Shown here in pieces: positions 1 through 7,735 of a stretch of 64,000 bases of DNA. Positions within the stretch are counted from its first letter, which is position 1. Each line of letters starts with the position of its first letter. The notes under the pieces were generated by a model. That model searched no databases. It was given only the letters and a program-made list of their open reading frames with translations, and was not told the origin of the DNA. The position numbers and the translations under genes are program-made. Origin of the DNA: Sphingobacterium endophyticum (GTDB taxonomy: Bacteria; Bacteroidota; Bacteroidia; Sphingobacteriales; Sphingobacteriaceae); NCBI RefSeq assembly GCF_009733535.1, contig NZ_SMMI01000004.1, forward strand, positions 248,001-312,000. Reading direction: 5' to 3'.

Positions 1-818
1 TAATATCTATTTCAAGTTCTGCATTTTGAACGCTGTCCAGCTGATTCGTTTCCAAAAAATAATCTATCGGAGAATCAGGATCTCTATTCAATAAGGAATT
101 GAAATAAAATTTTGCGTTTCGAATTTGCTGTTCAGCATCAGCAATTTTAGATTCGTGCTGAGCAATTTCAGCATTCGCTCGAATGACATAAGCTGGCAAT
201 CCTTTACCAGCTTCCAATAATTTTTCATTGACGCGTTTACCTTCATTGGCGAGAGCAAGGGAATTTTCGTAAATCTCTTTAGCTTGAAGAGCACTTAAAT
301 AATTGTAATAAGCTATTTTGATATCTTTAACGAGTTCCCTTTTATAGAGTTCAATATCATTTTTGCTCAATTCGACCATTTTTTCACGCATTACTTTGTT
401 ATGTTTTAGGTCTGTATTAATAATCGGAACAGCAGTTCGAATTTTCGCGTCATAATAATTTTTTGGCAAGAAGTTTATTTGCTCATTGTTAATTTGGGGG
501 AAATTTTCACTTTGGGTCAATTGATTTAGGGTGGCATACACGGGGTTTAACATGTCCCCAATTGGAAGATCTATTGATCGGCCACCATCTGCATGAGAAT
601 ACATAAGATCAAAAGTTATATTAGGCAAGTACATGCTTCTAGCAACATCCAACCCATTCAAAGCCTTCCGCAAGGAAAGATCTTTTTGAATAAGCACAAG
701 GTTGCTGTCCAATCCTTGTTTAATATATTGATCTAAGGTATTTATTTGCGCCAAGCTTGTATTACAGATTCCGACGAGAAAAGCTGTAATAATGGTTAGT
801 ATGTTTGTAAGCTTCATT
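1..818 (-). CDS. TolC-family outer-membrane efflux protein, 3' end outside window
   Basis: An open frame runs from an ATG at 818 to the window edge, so only the N-terminal ~272 residues are present. It starts with a signal peptide (MKLTNILTIITAFLVGIC, then a cleavage region ending SLAQ). Long helical, Gln/Asn/Lys/Glu-rich segments follow, containing AYYNYLSALQAKEIYENSLALA and a coiled-coil stretch near EIAEHESKIADAEQQIRNAK, typical of the outer-membrane channel of RND or HlyD-type exporters. It lies 33 nt downstream of a tetR gene on the same strand. A 13-bp dyad sits 2 nt before its start, so repression by that TetR is likely. The membrane-fusion and pump genes expected next would lie beyond the window. 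The family call is firm; the substrate is unknown. Confidence 0.88.
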
Positions 819-820
819 AT

Positions 821-833
821 TAACAGTGTTAAC
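821..833. promoter_or_regulatory. Probable TetR operator copy 1, before tolC
   Basis: TTAACAGTGTTAA is an odd-centred dyad (TTAACA, G, TGTTAA). It lies between tetR and tolC, 2 nt upstream of the tolC ATG. The same 13 bases recur inside the larger palindrome before tetR, which points to one shared repressor. Binding here would block a tolC promoter or act as a roadblock to read-through from tetR. Confidence 0.65.
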
Positions 834-851
834 CTATTATTCAAAAAAATA

Positions 852-1484
852 TTATTTTGAGGAGTTCATTAATTCTACTAATACCTGAAATGAATTATAG
901 ACAATCTCTTCCATCGTTTCCATTTTATCAAAAACATCTTTTATACAATCAAGATGCTGAGTAACATGCAGTGATACGAGTCCATGTACAGCTGCCCAAG
1001 CATGAATAGTGACGGCAATGGGATCCATTTCTTTGAAATAGCCCTTTGATTGACATTCAATCACTGTATTTTTAAGAAATTCAATGACTAATTCACCTTC
1101 AATCCATTCATTATTTTCCTTTTGGGAATTTAAAAATGAAAGCGGTTCTTTCATCATAAACATAACTTGGTAATACTCAGGATTATCAAATGCAAATTGT
1201 ATATATAATTTCCCGAGCGCTTTCAATCGCTCAAAAGGATTATCTACTGCCATTAGTGGGAAGAATCTTTCTTTTAATATTCCGAAACCAACTTGATGCA
1301 AAGCATAAACGATATCATTTTTGTCTTTGTAATATAAATATATAGTAGTTGGACTGAAGCCGATTTCTTTTGCAATTTTCCGGATTGAGGTTGCTTCATA
1401 TCCTTCATGTACAAAAAGTTTTTTAGCAGCTTCAAGAATTACAGATCTTAGATCCTCTTTATGTTTTATTTTTTTAACGATCAT
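852..1484 (-). CDS. TetR/AcrR-family transcriptional regulator
   Basis: 210 residues. The N-terminal ~60 residues form a TetR helix-turn-helix: VILEAAKKLFVHEGYEATS, then IRKIAKEIGFSPTTIYLYYKDKND. The rest is a helical ligand-binding domain resembling TetR C-terminal WHG-type domains (GRLYIQFAF-like region, MFMMKEPLSF). It is followed at 33 nt by a TolC-type gene on the same strand. A 21-bp palindrome overlaps its own promoter, so it probably represses itself and the efflux genes and is released by a toxic ligand. Which ligand cannot be read from the sequence. Confidence 0.92.
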   Translation of the reverse strand: MIVKKIKHKEDLRSVILEAAKKLFVHEGYEATSIRKIAKEIGFSPTTIYLYYKDKNDIVYALHQVGFGILKERFFPLMAVDNPFERLKALGKLYIQFAFDNPEYYQVMFMMKEPLSFLNSQKENNEWIEGELVIEFLKNTVIECQSKGYFKEMDPIAVTIHAWAAVHGLVSLHVTQHLDCIKDVFDKMETMEEIVYNSFQVLVELMNSSK

Positions 1485-1499
1485 AATTGAATATTAAAC

Positions 1500-1525
1500 C
1501 AAAGCTACTTAACAGTGTTAAGTAG
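1500..1525 (-). promoter_or_regulatory. tetR promoter with overlapping 21-bp operator (copy 2)
   Basis: 1505-1525 is a perfect inverted repeat with 10-bp arms around a central G (CTACTTAACA, G, TGTTAAGTAG). On the minus strand its end merges with TAGCTTTG (1507-1500), a full match to the Bacteroidota -7 element TAnnTTTG. The repressor would therefore cover the spacer and part of the -7 element. The start codon is at 1484. A clear -33 TTTG is not seen. Confidence 0.7.
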
Positions 1526-1590
1526 TTTATTATTTTTTTTTATTTAAAGACATTCAGATGACAAAAGAAGGATTAAAAATTAGAGGCATA

Positions 1591-1618
1591 AAAAAAGGGC
1601 AGCATAAAAATGCTGCCC
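1591..1618 (-). terminator. Intrinsic terminator after hsp20
   Basis: Stem GGGCAGCAT/ATGCTGCCC (1597-1605 with 1610-1618), a 4-nt loop, then six T on the minus strand (1596-1591). It begins 25 nt after the hsp20 stop codon. Confidence 0.85.
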
Positions 1619-1642
1619 TAATCAACTAACCAACAACTAAAT

Positions 1643-2086
1643 TTATTTCACCTCAATTAGTCTCTTTGCTACGATCGCTTCTTCTTTCTTTCCGATTTTG
1701 ATATCTAGTACACCATTTTCATAAGAAGCATCGATATTTGAATAATCTACTACTTCAGGCAACGTAAATGATCTAGAGAAAGAAGAGTAACTAAATTCTT
1801 TTTTGCTATATGTTTTACCTTCTTCAACTTTTTCTTCTTGTTTTTCTACGGAAATATTGATGATATTTTTATCAACATTGATTTTGAAGTCTGACTTCTG
1901 TAAACCAGGAGCAGCAACTTCTATGTTAAATGCTTCTGGAGATTCTGTGATATTTACTGCAGGAACTCGAGTTACTAATCGATCTGAAATAAAAGAATCA
2001 TTGAATAAATTATCAAATACATTGTTTACGAATGGATTGACTGCATCAGTGTTGTAAGATTTTCCTGGTAATTTGATTAACGCCAT
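1643..2086 (-). CDS. Small heat-shock protein, Hsp20/alpha-crystallin family
   Basis: 147 residues, the usual length. An alpha-crystallin domain spans about residues 40-135, with a VPAVNITESPEAFNIEVAAPG opening, the signature ASYENGVLDIKIGKKEEA, and an IxV-type C-terminal anchor (LIEVK). It is an ATP-independent cytoplasmic holdase that keeps unfolding proteins soluble. The start is firm: AAGGAGG lies 8 nt before the ATG, one of the few strong ribosome sites in this window, which suggests high expression. The gene stands alone with its own terminator. A 15-bp palindrome lies ~100 nt upstream. Confidence 0.95.
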   Translation of the reverse strand: MALIKLPGKSYNTDAVNPFVNNVFDNLFNDSFISDRLVTRVPAVNITESPEAFNIEVAAPGLQKSDFKINVDKNIINISVEKQEEKVEEGKTYSKKEFSYSSFSRSFTLPEVVDYSNIDASYENGVLDIKIGKKEEAIVAKRLIEVK

Positions 2087-2177
2087 GTTTAATTCCTCCT
2101 TATTATTAATTTTTTATTTTCAATTATATATCACTGATTAATCAACTAACGTACCAACGGATTCAAGGAATATTTAC

Positions 2178-2192
2178 AAGACAAATTGTCTT
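2178..2192. promoter_or_regulatory. 15-bp palindrome upstream of hsp20
   Basis: AAGACAA, A, TTGTCTT is a perfect 7-bp-arm inverted repeat in the hsp20 upstream region, 92-106 nt before its start codon. It is not a CIRCE element. It may be a regulator site; function unproven. Confidence 0.35.
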
Positions 2193-2331
2193 ATATATTC
2201 AACAAATCGCAGCCAAAATGACTGAAAAATAAAATTCAAAGATGATATTCTTAATACAATAGACTGACCTAGAGATTAGTAGTAGCAAATTGTGTTAAGA
2301 AGGAAAAAGAATATTAAAACAATGGAAAGGA

Positions 2332-2700
2332 CTAATCTCTACAATAATTTAAAGAAACCACAGATTTTGCTATATCACCTCCAAAAGGTGGATTAATTTT
2401 TCTGATGGCAATATCTACAATTTGAACTTGAGGGTACACTTCGACAATTTTATTTAAGATATCTTCAGCAGCAGATTCCAATAATTTTCTTTTTGGTCCC
2501 ATTACATCTACTAAGATAGCATAGAGTTCTTCATAATTTACTGTATTTTCAATATTTTCAGCATCTGGATTTTTAAAGGGGAAACTTACAGATACACTTA
2601 CAAAAAATTCATTACCTAAAATTTGTTCTTCTTCATAAAATCCAATTGGGGAGAAAAAACGGACATCTTCTAGGGAAATTTTTTGAGTTGTTTGGGCCAT
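2332..2700 (-). CDS. folB: Dihydroneopterin aldolase
   Basis: 122 residues from the MAQTTQ start; an in-frame ATG 27 nt upstream would give 131. The shorter form matches the family length (about 120). It converts 7,8-dihydroneopterin to 6-hydroxymethyl-dihydropterin plus glycolaldehyde in folate synthesis and forms cytoplasmic octamers. Family features: SLEDVRFFSPIGFYEEE at the start, a NYEELYAIL helix, ESAAEDILNKI, and the region of the catalytic Lys, AIRKINPPFGG. It is transcribed away from the DUF1080 gene at 2778 and shares a short divergent promoter region with it. No other folate genes are nearby. Confidence 0.9.
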   Translation of the reverse strand: MAQTTQKISLEDVRFFSPIGFYEEEQILGNEFFVSVSVSFPFKNPDAENIENTVNYEELYAILVDVMGPKRKLLESAAEDILNKIVEVYPQVQIVDIAIRKINPPFGGDIAKSVVSLNYCRD

Positions 2701-2777
2701 TTTTGATAAAGTTTTGAGGTTTTTCATATTAAAAATAATGTTTTTTCTTATATTACCCTAACAAAATTCTTAAACCT

Positions 2778-3509
2778 ATGTTAAAGTACTCTTTACTAAT
2801 AGCTTTGCTTGCAGGCGCAACCTATGCAGGCGCACAGACAAAATTCCAACCTCAGGACACCGAATTCTATGAACCTGTTCCAAGAGTTGTGAATACGAAG
2901 GCGAATTCAGCACCTTCAGATGCCCTAGTTTTATTTGATGGGAAGAATCTATCAGAATGGGTAAGTGAAAAAGATGGGAGTCAACCCCAATGGACGATAA
3001 AGGATAATATCCTTACAGTTAAGCCGGGAACTGGTGGAATAGTTACCAACAAGAAATTCGAAGATTTCCAGCTACACATAGAATGGAAAAGCCCCGAGAC
3101 CATCAAGGGAGAAGGTCAAGGAAGAGGTAATTCCGGGATATTTTTACAGGGCATATATGAACTACAGGTATTAGATAATGACAATAATAAAACATACACA
3201 AATGGTCAGGCCGGTAGTATCTATAAACAGAGTCCACCATTGGCAGAAGTTAGGAAACCGGAAAGTGGCTGGCATACATATGATGTTTTATATACAGCAC
3301 CGAGATTTAATAAAGATGGTATGCTTATAAAAAGAGGCCAGGTTACAGTACTTCATAATGGAGTTGTTGTTCAATACAACACAGAATTACAAGGTACGAC
3401 GGAATATATAGGGTTACCAAAGATGAAGGCCCACGGTCCAGGTCCTATTTCATTGCAGGATCATGGAGATCTAGTTTCATACAGAAATATTTGGATTCGA
3501 GAATTATAA
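2778..3509 (+). CDS. Secreted DUF1080 (3-keto-disaccharide hydrolase-type) protein
   Basis: 243 residues with a signal peptide (MLKYSLLIALLAGATYAGAQ). The DUF1080 domain begins near residue 50 with ALVLFDGKNLSEW and continues with WTIKDNILTVKPGTGGIVT, FEDFQLHIEWKSP and GQGRGNSGIFLQGIYELQVLD, all typical of this concanavalin-like beta-sandwich. Characterised relatives cleave 3-keto-glycosides made by periplasmic glucoside dehydrogenases. The gene stands alone here, so its glycan is unknown. A terminator follows within 2 nt of the stop codon. Confidence 0.88.
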   Translation: MLKYSLLIALLAGATYAGAQTKFQPQDTEFYEPVPRVVNTKANSAPSDALVLFDGKNLSEWVSEKDGSQPQWTIKDNILTVKPGTGGIVTNKKFEDFQLHIEWKSPETIKGEGQGRGNSGIFLQGIYELQVLDNDNNKTYTNGQAGSIYKQSPPLAEVRKPESGWHTYDVLYTAPRFNKDGMLIKRGQVTVLHNGVVVQYNTELQGTTEYIGLPKMKAHGPGPISLQDHGDLVSYRNIWIREL

Positions 3510-3510
3510 A

Positions 3511-3537
3511 AAAATGGGCGTTTATAACGCCCATTTT
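3511..3537. terminator. Bidirectional terminator between convergent genes
   Basis: Stem AAAATGGGCGTT/AACGCCCATTTT (3511-3522 with 3526-3537), a 3-nt loop, A-rich before and T-rich after. It serves the DUF1080 gene and the convergent GNAT-nitrilase gene. Confidence 0.85.
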
Positions 3538-3542
3538 TTGTT

Positions 3543-5054
3543 TTATTTTAATAGTTTCACTTCATATAGATCTTTTCTACGGTCTTTCAGTATTTTCACG
3601 GTACCATATTCATGAAGATCTCTTAAGGCATACAAATCGACGTCAGCAATTAGAACCATTTCGGTATTCGGCGTTGCTTCAGCTTTAATTGCATTATTAG
3701 GGAAGGCGAAATCAGAGGGGGTAAAAACCGCGGATTGGGAATATTGGATGTCCATATTATTTACCCTTGGTAAGTTCCCTACAGATCCGGCTATTGCAAC
3801 ATAGCATTCATTTTCGATAGCTCTAGCTTGAGCACAAGCACGAACTCGAATATATCCATTTTGTGTATCAGTCATAAAAGGCACAAAAAGTATTTGCATA
3901 CCTTGATCGGCGAGTATCCTACTTAATTCAGGGAATTCCACGTCATAGCAGATTAGCAGTCCAACTTTACCACAGTCTGTATCAAATACTTTAACTTCAG
4001 ACCCACCGACTAATCCATAATATTTCATTTCATTTGGGGTTATATGGATCTTTTTATAATGGTCCAAGCTACCATTTCGGTGACAGAGGTAACTGATGTT
4101 ATACAATTTTCCACGTTCCATTATTGGCATGGAACCAGAGATAATGTTTACGTTATAAGAGACTGCGAACTGTTGAATTCTTTCGACAATTTCTTTGGTA
4201 TGTTCAGCGAGTTTTTCCATGGCCATCCTTTCGGGCAACTCATTATAAGGGCTCATCAAAGGGGTATTGAAAAACTCAGGGAACATAATAAAGTCTGTTC
4301 CATAATCACTTACCGTATCTACGAAGAATTCAATTTGGTCGAAGAATTCCTCAAGATCTTTGAATAAACGCATCTGCCATTGAACAAGCCCTAAACGAAT
4401 GGTTTGTTTTGATGCAGAATTTGAAGGAGCATCAGGTTCATAGTAAATGTTATTCCATTCTAATAAGGTAGCGACTTCCATAGATTCCGAATCTTCAGGA
4501 AGGTAATTTTTAAGGATTTTCTTTACGTGGAAATCATTAGAAAGTTGAAATGTGAGCGTAGGATCATATATTTCCTTACGTTTTACTTTTTCAATATAAG
4601 TACGGGGGGTCATACTATCGGAGTAGTTATGATAATTTGGGATTCTACCTCCCGCAATAATGCGTTGCAGGTTCATTTGCTCACATAATTCCTTACGTTG
4701 GTCATATAGCCTACGACCGAGTCTTAATGATCGAAAATCTGGATGCACGAAAACTTCGATACCATACAGGGTATCCCCTGTTGAATCGTGTTTATCGAAT
4801 TTACCATCATCAATAATTGTGTAATACTTATCGTATACATTGGTTTTTTGAGAATTTAAAATGATTGACAAAGCACATGCAACCACCTTTCCATCCACTT
4901 CCACTGCAATCTGTCCTTCGGGAAAGATATCAATTAGATCTACAATATTTTCTTTAGTCCAAGGATCCCCTACCAAACCATGGTAAGCTTCTTCCATGGA
5001 TTTCTTCAAATCCTTATAATCCTTTTTACTAAGGTTTCTTACTTTAATATCCAT
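3543..5054 (-). CDS. GNAT acetyltransferase fused to a nitrilase-type carbon-nitrogen hydrolase
   Basis: 503 residues from the ATG at 5054. An upstream in-frame TTG (5096) lacks support. Residues ~1-200 are a GNAT domain (VEVDGKVVACALSI, YGIEVFVHPDFRSLRLGRRLYDQR with the acetyl-CoA loop R-x-x-x-L-G-R-R). Residues ~215-503 are a nitrilase domain with the full Glu-Lys-Cys triad: FPEFFNTPL, KKIHITPNEM, and LLICYDVEFPEL. This two-domain architecture is a known bacterial family, but its substrate is not established. It may acetylate and hydrolyse the same amide or amine metabolite in sequence; that is inference. It is a single gene facing a bidirectional terminator. Confidence 0.9.
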   Translation of the reverse strand: MDIKVRNLSKKDYKDLKKSMEEAYHGLVGDPWTKENIVDLIDIFPEGQIAVEVDGKVVACALSIILNSQKTNVYDKYYTIIDDGKFDKHDSTGDTLYGIEVFVHPDFRSLRLGRRLYDQRKELCEQMNLQRIIAGGRIPNYHNYSDSMTPRTYIEKVKRKEIYDPTLTFQLSNDFHVKKILKNYLPEDSESMEVATLLEWNNIYYEPDAPSNSASKQTIRLGLVQWQMRLFKDLEEFFDQIEFFVDTVSDYGTDFIMFPEFFNTPLMSPYNELPERMAMEKLAEHTKEIVERIQQFAVSYNVNIISGSMPIMERGKLYNISYLCHRNGSLDHYKKIHITPNEMKYYGLVGGSEVKVFDTDCGKVGLLICYDVEFPELSRILADQGMQILFVPFMTDTQNGYIRVRACAQARAIENECYVAIAGSVGNLPRVNNMDIQYSQSAVFTPSDFAFPNNAIKAEATPNTEMVLIADVDLYALRDLHEYGTVKILKDRRKDLYEVKLLK

Positions 5055-5261
5055 TTTAAATATGATTGAATTGCCAGAATCGGCAATGATATCCAATAAT
5101 CAAATCCCATTCCAAATTTTAAGGAGAAATCCTTTTAGACTAAGGATGAATCGATTATGAAAGTTCAAAAAATGAGAATTCATTAAAGATTCTTTAGAGA
5201 TATTGGGATTAATAGGTTTTTAAAAATTATAGAAATTAGGTAGTGCGAAATCATAAAAAGG

Positions 5262-5287
5262 AAAGAACTACCTTTGGGTAGTTCTTT
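5262..5287. terminator. Terminator after the DUF3467 gene
   Basis: Stem AAAGAACTACC/GGTAGTTCTTT (5262-5272 with 5277-5287), 4-nt loop; on the minus strand it runs into CCTTTTTATG. It lies 21 nt past the DUF3467 stop codon. Confidence 0.75.
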
Positions 5288-5307
5288 TTAAGCTATATGG
5301 AATTAAA

Positions 5308-5625
5308 TTAAGCTTCTCCTTTTGGAGTACCAAAATTTAATGGATAGGGCATATCCTTTGGCTGGATAGTTCCATTTTGACCTTCGAAACGGGCAATATT
5401 TTCTTGCAATGCTTTCATTAATTGTTTAGCATGTTCAGGGGTTAATATTACTCTTGATTTTACTTTTGCTTTAGGCACTCCGGGCATAATACGAACGAAG
5501 TCAACAACAAACTCTGTATTTGAGTGTGTGATGATAGCCAGGTTAGAATAGATTCCTTCTGCTGTTTCTTCTGTTAGTTCGATACTTAATTCTTGTCCTT
5601 CTGGATTTACATTATTGTTTTCCAT
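5308..5625 (-). CDS. DUF3467 domain protein
   Basis: 105 residues from MENNNVNPEG. A longer reading frame exists but would overlap the upstream peptidase gene. The family core is visible: ELTEETAEGIYSNLAIITHSN, TEFVVDFVRIMPG, VKSRVILTPEHAKQLMKALQENI. The protein is small, cytoplasmic and of unknown function, widespread in Bacteroidota and other phyla. It follows the M42 peptidase by 22 nt on the same strand, so the two are probably co-transcribed. Confidence 0.85.
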   Translation of the reverse strand: MENNNVNPEGQELSIELTEETAEGIYSNLAIITHSNTEFVVDFVRIMPGVPKAKVKSRVILTPEHAKQLMKALQENIARFEGQNGTIQPKDMPYPLNFGTPKGEA

Positions 5626-5647
5626 TTTATTTAATCGGTTGGTTTTA

Positions 5648-6763
5648 TTATTTACTAAAAGTTCTAAAATCTTGATTTTTTTCAATGGTTAGGACCATTT
5701 CATAGATCAATTTAATGACATTATCTACATCGTCTCTATGTACCATTTCCACAGTGGTATGCATATATCTCAAAGGTAATGAAATAAGCGCAGATGGTAC
5801 ACCTCCATTTGAATAAGCGAATGCATCAGTATCAGTACCAGTGAATCTTGATGAAGCTTGACGTTGAATAGGAATATTATTTTTCTGAGCGACGTCGATT
5901 AATTGTTTGTTTAGATTAATCTGAACTGCAGGAGCATAAGAAACTACAGGACCTTTTCCACAAGCTAAATCCCCTTGGGTAATTTTATTGATCATTGGGG
6001 TATTGGTATCATGGGTAACATCGGTAATGATAGCCACATTAGGTTTAATATAATCAGCAATCATTTCCGCACCACGTAATCCGATTTCTTCCTGGACAGA
6101 ATTGACAACATATAATCCGAAGGGGAGTTTCTTTTTATTTTCTTTGAGAAGCCTAGCCACTTCCGCAATCATAAATCCACCAGCACGATTATCCAAGGCC
6201 CTTCCGACGTAATAACGATTGTTAAGAATCATGAATTCATCTTCATAGGTAATTACACAACCAACGTGAATACCCAGTTGTTCAACTTCCTCCTTCGAAG
6301 TGCACCCGCAATCCAGGAAGATATTTTTAAGGTTAGGACTTTCTTCTTTTTCTCCGGATCTTGTATGAATTGCTGGCCATCCGAAAACAGCTTTCACAAT
6401 TCCATTATCGGTATGTATATTTACGCGTTTTGATGGTGCAATCTGATGGTCTGAGCCCCCATTTCTGATGACGTAAATCAATCCATCTTTAGATATATAA
6501 TTAACAAACCAGGAAATTTCGTCTGCATGGGCTTCAATAACCACTTTATATTCAGCTTTTGGATTAATGATTCCCACTGCGGTTCCGTAATTATCGATAT
6601 AAGTATCATCGACATAAGGTTTGATATAATCCAACCATAAACGTTGTCCGCTCCATTCAAAACCAGTTGGGGAGGGATTATTGATATATTTTTCAAAAAA
6701 AGCCAATGATGATTCTGTAACGACAGAAGGTTTTTCTTCTACTTTCAATGTTTTTTTAGCCAT
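5648..6763 (-). CDS. M42-family metallopeptidase (glutamyl/deblocking aminopeptidase type)
   Basis: 371 residues. Metal-binding and catalytic positions of the family are all present in order: IEAHADEISWFV (His and Asp), GRALDNRAGGF (bridging Asp), SVQEEIGLRG (Glu-Glu), ITDVTHDTNTP (Asp), and the final HTTVEMVHRDDV (His). M42 enzymes are large cytoplasmic dodecamers that trim short peptides from the N-terminus with two divalent metals. It starts with MAKKTLKVEE and is transcribed divergently from lgt. The DUF3467 gene follows directly. Confidence 0.93.
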   Translation of the reverse strand: MAKKTLKVEEKPSVVTESSLAFFEKYINNPSPTGFEWSGQRLWLDYIKPYVDDTYIDNYGTAVGIINPKAEYKVVIEAHADEISWFVNYISKDGLIYVIRNGGSDHQIAPSKRVNIHTDNGIVKAVFGWPAIHTRSGEKEESPNLKNIFLDCGCTSKEEVEQLGIHVGCVITYEDEFMILNNRYYVGRALDNRAGGFMIAEVARLLKENKKKLPFGLYVVNSVQEEIGLRGAEMIADYIKPNVAIITDVTHDTNTPMINKITQGDLACGKGPVVSYAPAVQINLNKQLIDVAQKNNIPIQRQASSRFTGTDTDAFAYSNGGVPSALISLPLRYMHTTVEMVHRDDVDNVIKLIYEMVLTIEKNQDFRTFSK

Positions 6764-6856
6764 AGCCTTGATTTAATTCTCGCAAAATAAGTATTTCCTC
6801 TATTTTCGCAAAAATAAAAACCGAAACCTTATCTTTACCAGACATTTTATTACTGT

Positions 6857-7684
6857 ATGCAGGATATTTTAAGCTTTATTACCTGGGGTCCAGAACCGGA
6901 AATCTTTAAAATTGGTTCTTTTGGGGTTCGATGGTATTCCCTATGTTGGCTGTTAGCATTTGTTGTTTCCTATTTTTTGATGTTAAAAATTTTCAAAAGA
7001 GAAGGAAAGTCACAGGAATTGTTGGATAAACTGACCATCTATGTTTTTATCGGTACGCTTGCGGGTGCAAGGTTAGGTCATTGTCTATTTTACGATTGGG
7101 CCTATTATAAGGAGCATTTTTTAGAGATATTTATTCCATTCCAACAGGTGAACGGGGAATGGCAATTGACGGGATTTACTGGATTAGCGAGTCATGGTGG
7201 CGCAATTGGAATTATAACTGCTTTATGGTTGTTTTCAAGGAACAGCAAGACAAATTTCATGTGGATATGTGACCGATTGGTTTTAGTTGTTCCTATTGCA
7301 GGAGCGTTTATACGTTTAGGCAATTTTTTCAACTCGGAAATGATTGGTAATCCAACAGATTTACCTTGGGCGGTAATTTTTAAAACCATTGATCAGGTTC
7401 CAAGACATCCAGCTCAGATGTACGAGGCAATAGCCTATGTCATTATCTTTTTTATTTTGTGGGCGATTTACAATAAGAATAAGAATCCACGTCCAGGTAA
7501 ATTGTTTGGCATATTCTTAATACTCTTATTTGGCGCACGTTTTATAATTGAATATGTTAAGATTGACCAAGTTGATTTTGAGGCAGGAATGTTATTAAAC
7601 ATGGGTCAAATTTTAAGTATTCCATTTATACTGATTGGGATCTTTTTACTCTTTAGAAAACCAAAAGATATAAAAAACATATAA
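6857..7684 (+). CDS. lgt: Prolipoprotein diacylglyceryl transferase
   Basis: 275 residues, multi-spanning inner-membrane enzyme. It transfers diacylglyceryl from phosphatidylglycerol to the lipobox Cys of prolipoproteins, the first step of lipoprotein maturation; the window encodes several substrates (SusD, the YceI protein). Signature features: GARLGHCLFYDWAYY, the Lgt signature IRLGNFFNSEMIG, and RHPAQMYEAIAY, with about seven hydrophobic helices. TATCTTTA 20 nt before the start resembles a -7 element. A terminator follows the stop codon. Confidence 0.97.
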   Translation: MQDILSFITWGPEPEIFKIGSFGVRWYSLCWLLAFVVSYFLMLKIFKREGKSQELLDKLTIYVFIGTLAGARLGHCLFYDWAYYKEHFLEIFIPFQQVNGEWQLTGFTGLASHGGAIGIITALWLFSRNSKTNFMWICDRLVLVVPIAGAFIRLGNFFNSEMIGNPTDLPWAVIFKTIDQVPRHPAQMYEAIAYVIIFFILWAIYNKNKNPRPGKLFGIFLILLFGARFIIEYVKIDQVDFEAGMLLNMGQILSIPFILIGIFLLFRKPKDIKNI

Positions 7685-7694
7685 TACAATATAG

Positions 7695-7717
7695 CCCTAC
7701 CATCCGGTAGGGTTTTT
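7695..7717 (+). terminator. Terminator after lgt
   Basis: Stem CCCTACC/GGTAGGG (7695-7701 with 7706-7712), loop ATCC, then TTTTTATTTTT. Confidence 0.88.
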
Positions 7718-7735
7718 ATTTTTATAATAAAATAC

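Noticed and set aside
3491..3688. Plus-strand frame after the DUF1080 gene
   Set aside because: It overlaps the DUF1080 end, the terminator and the GNAT-nitrilase gene antisense, with no family resemblance.
4044..4367. Plus-strand frame of 107 codons
   Set aside because: Antisense to the nitrilase domain; the opposite strand has clear catalytic motifs.
5055..5096. TTG-started extension of the GNAT-nitrilase protein
   Set aside because: No ribosome site and no family similarity in the extra 14 residues; the ATG at 5054 is preferred.
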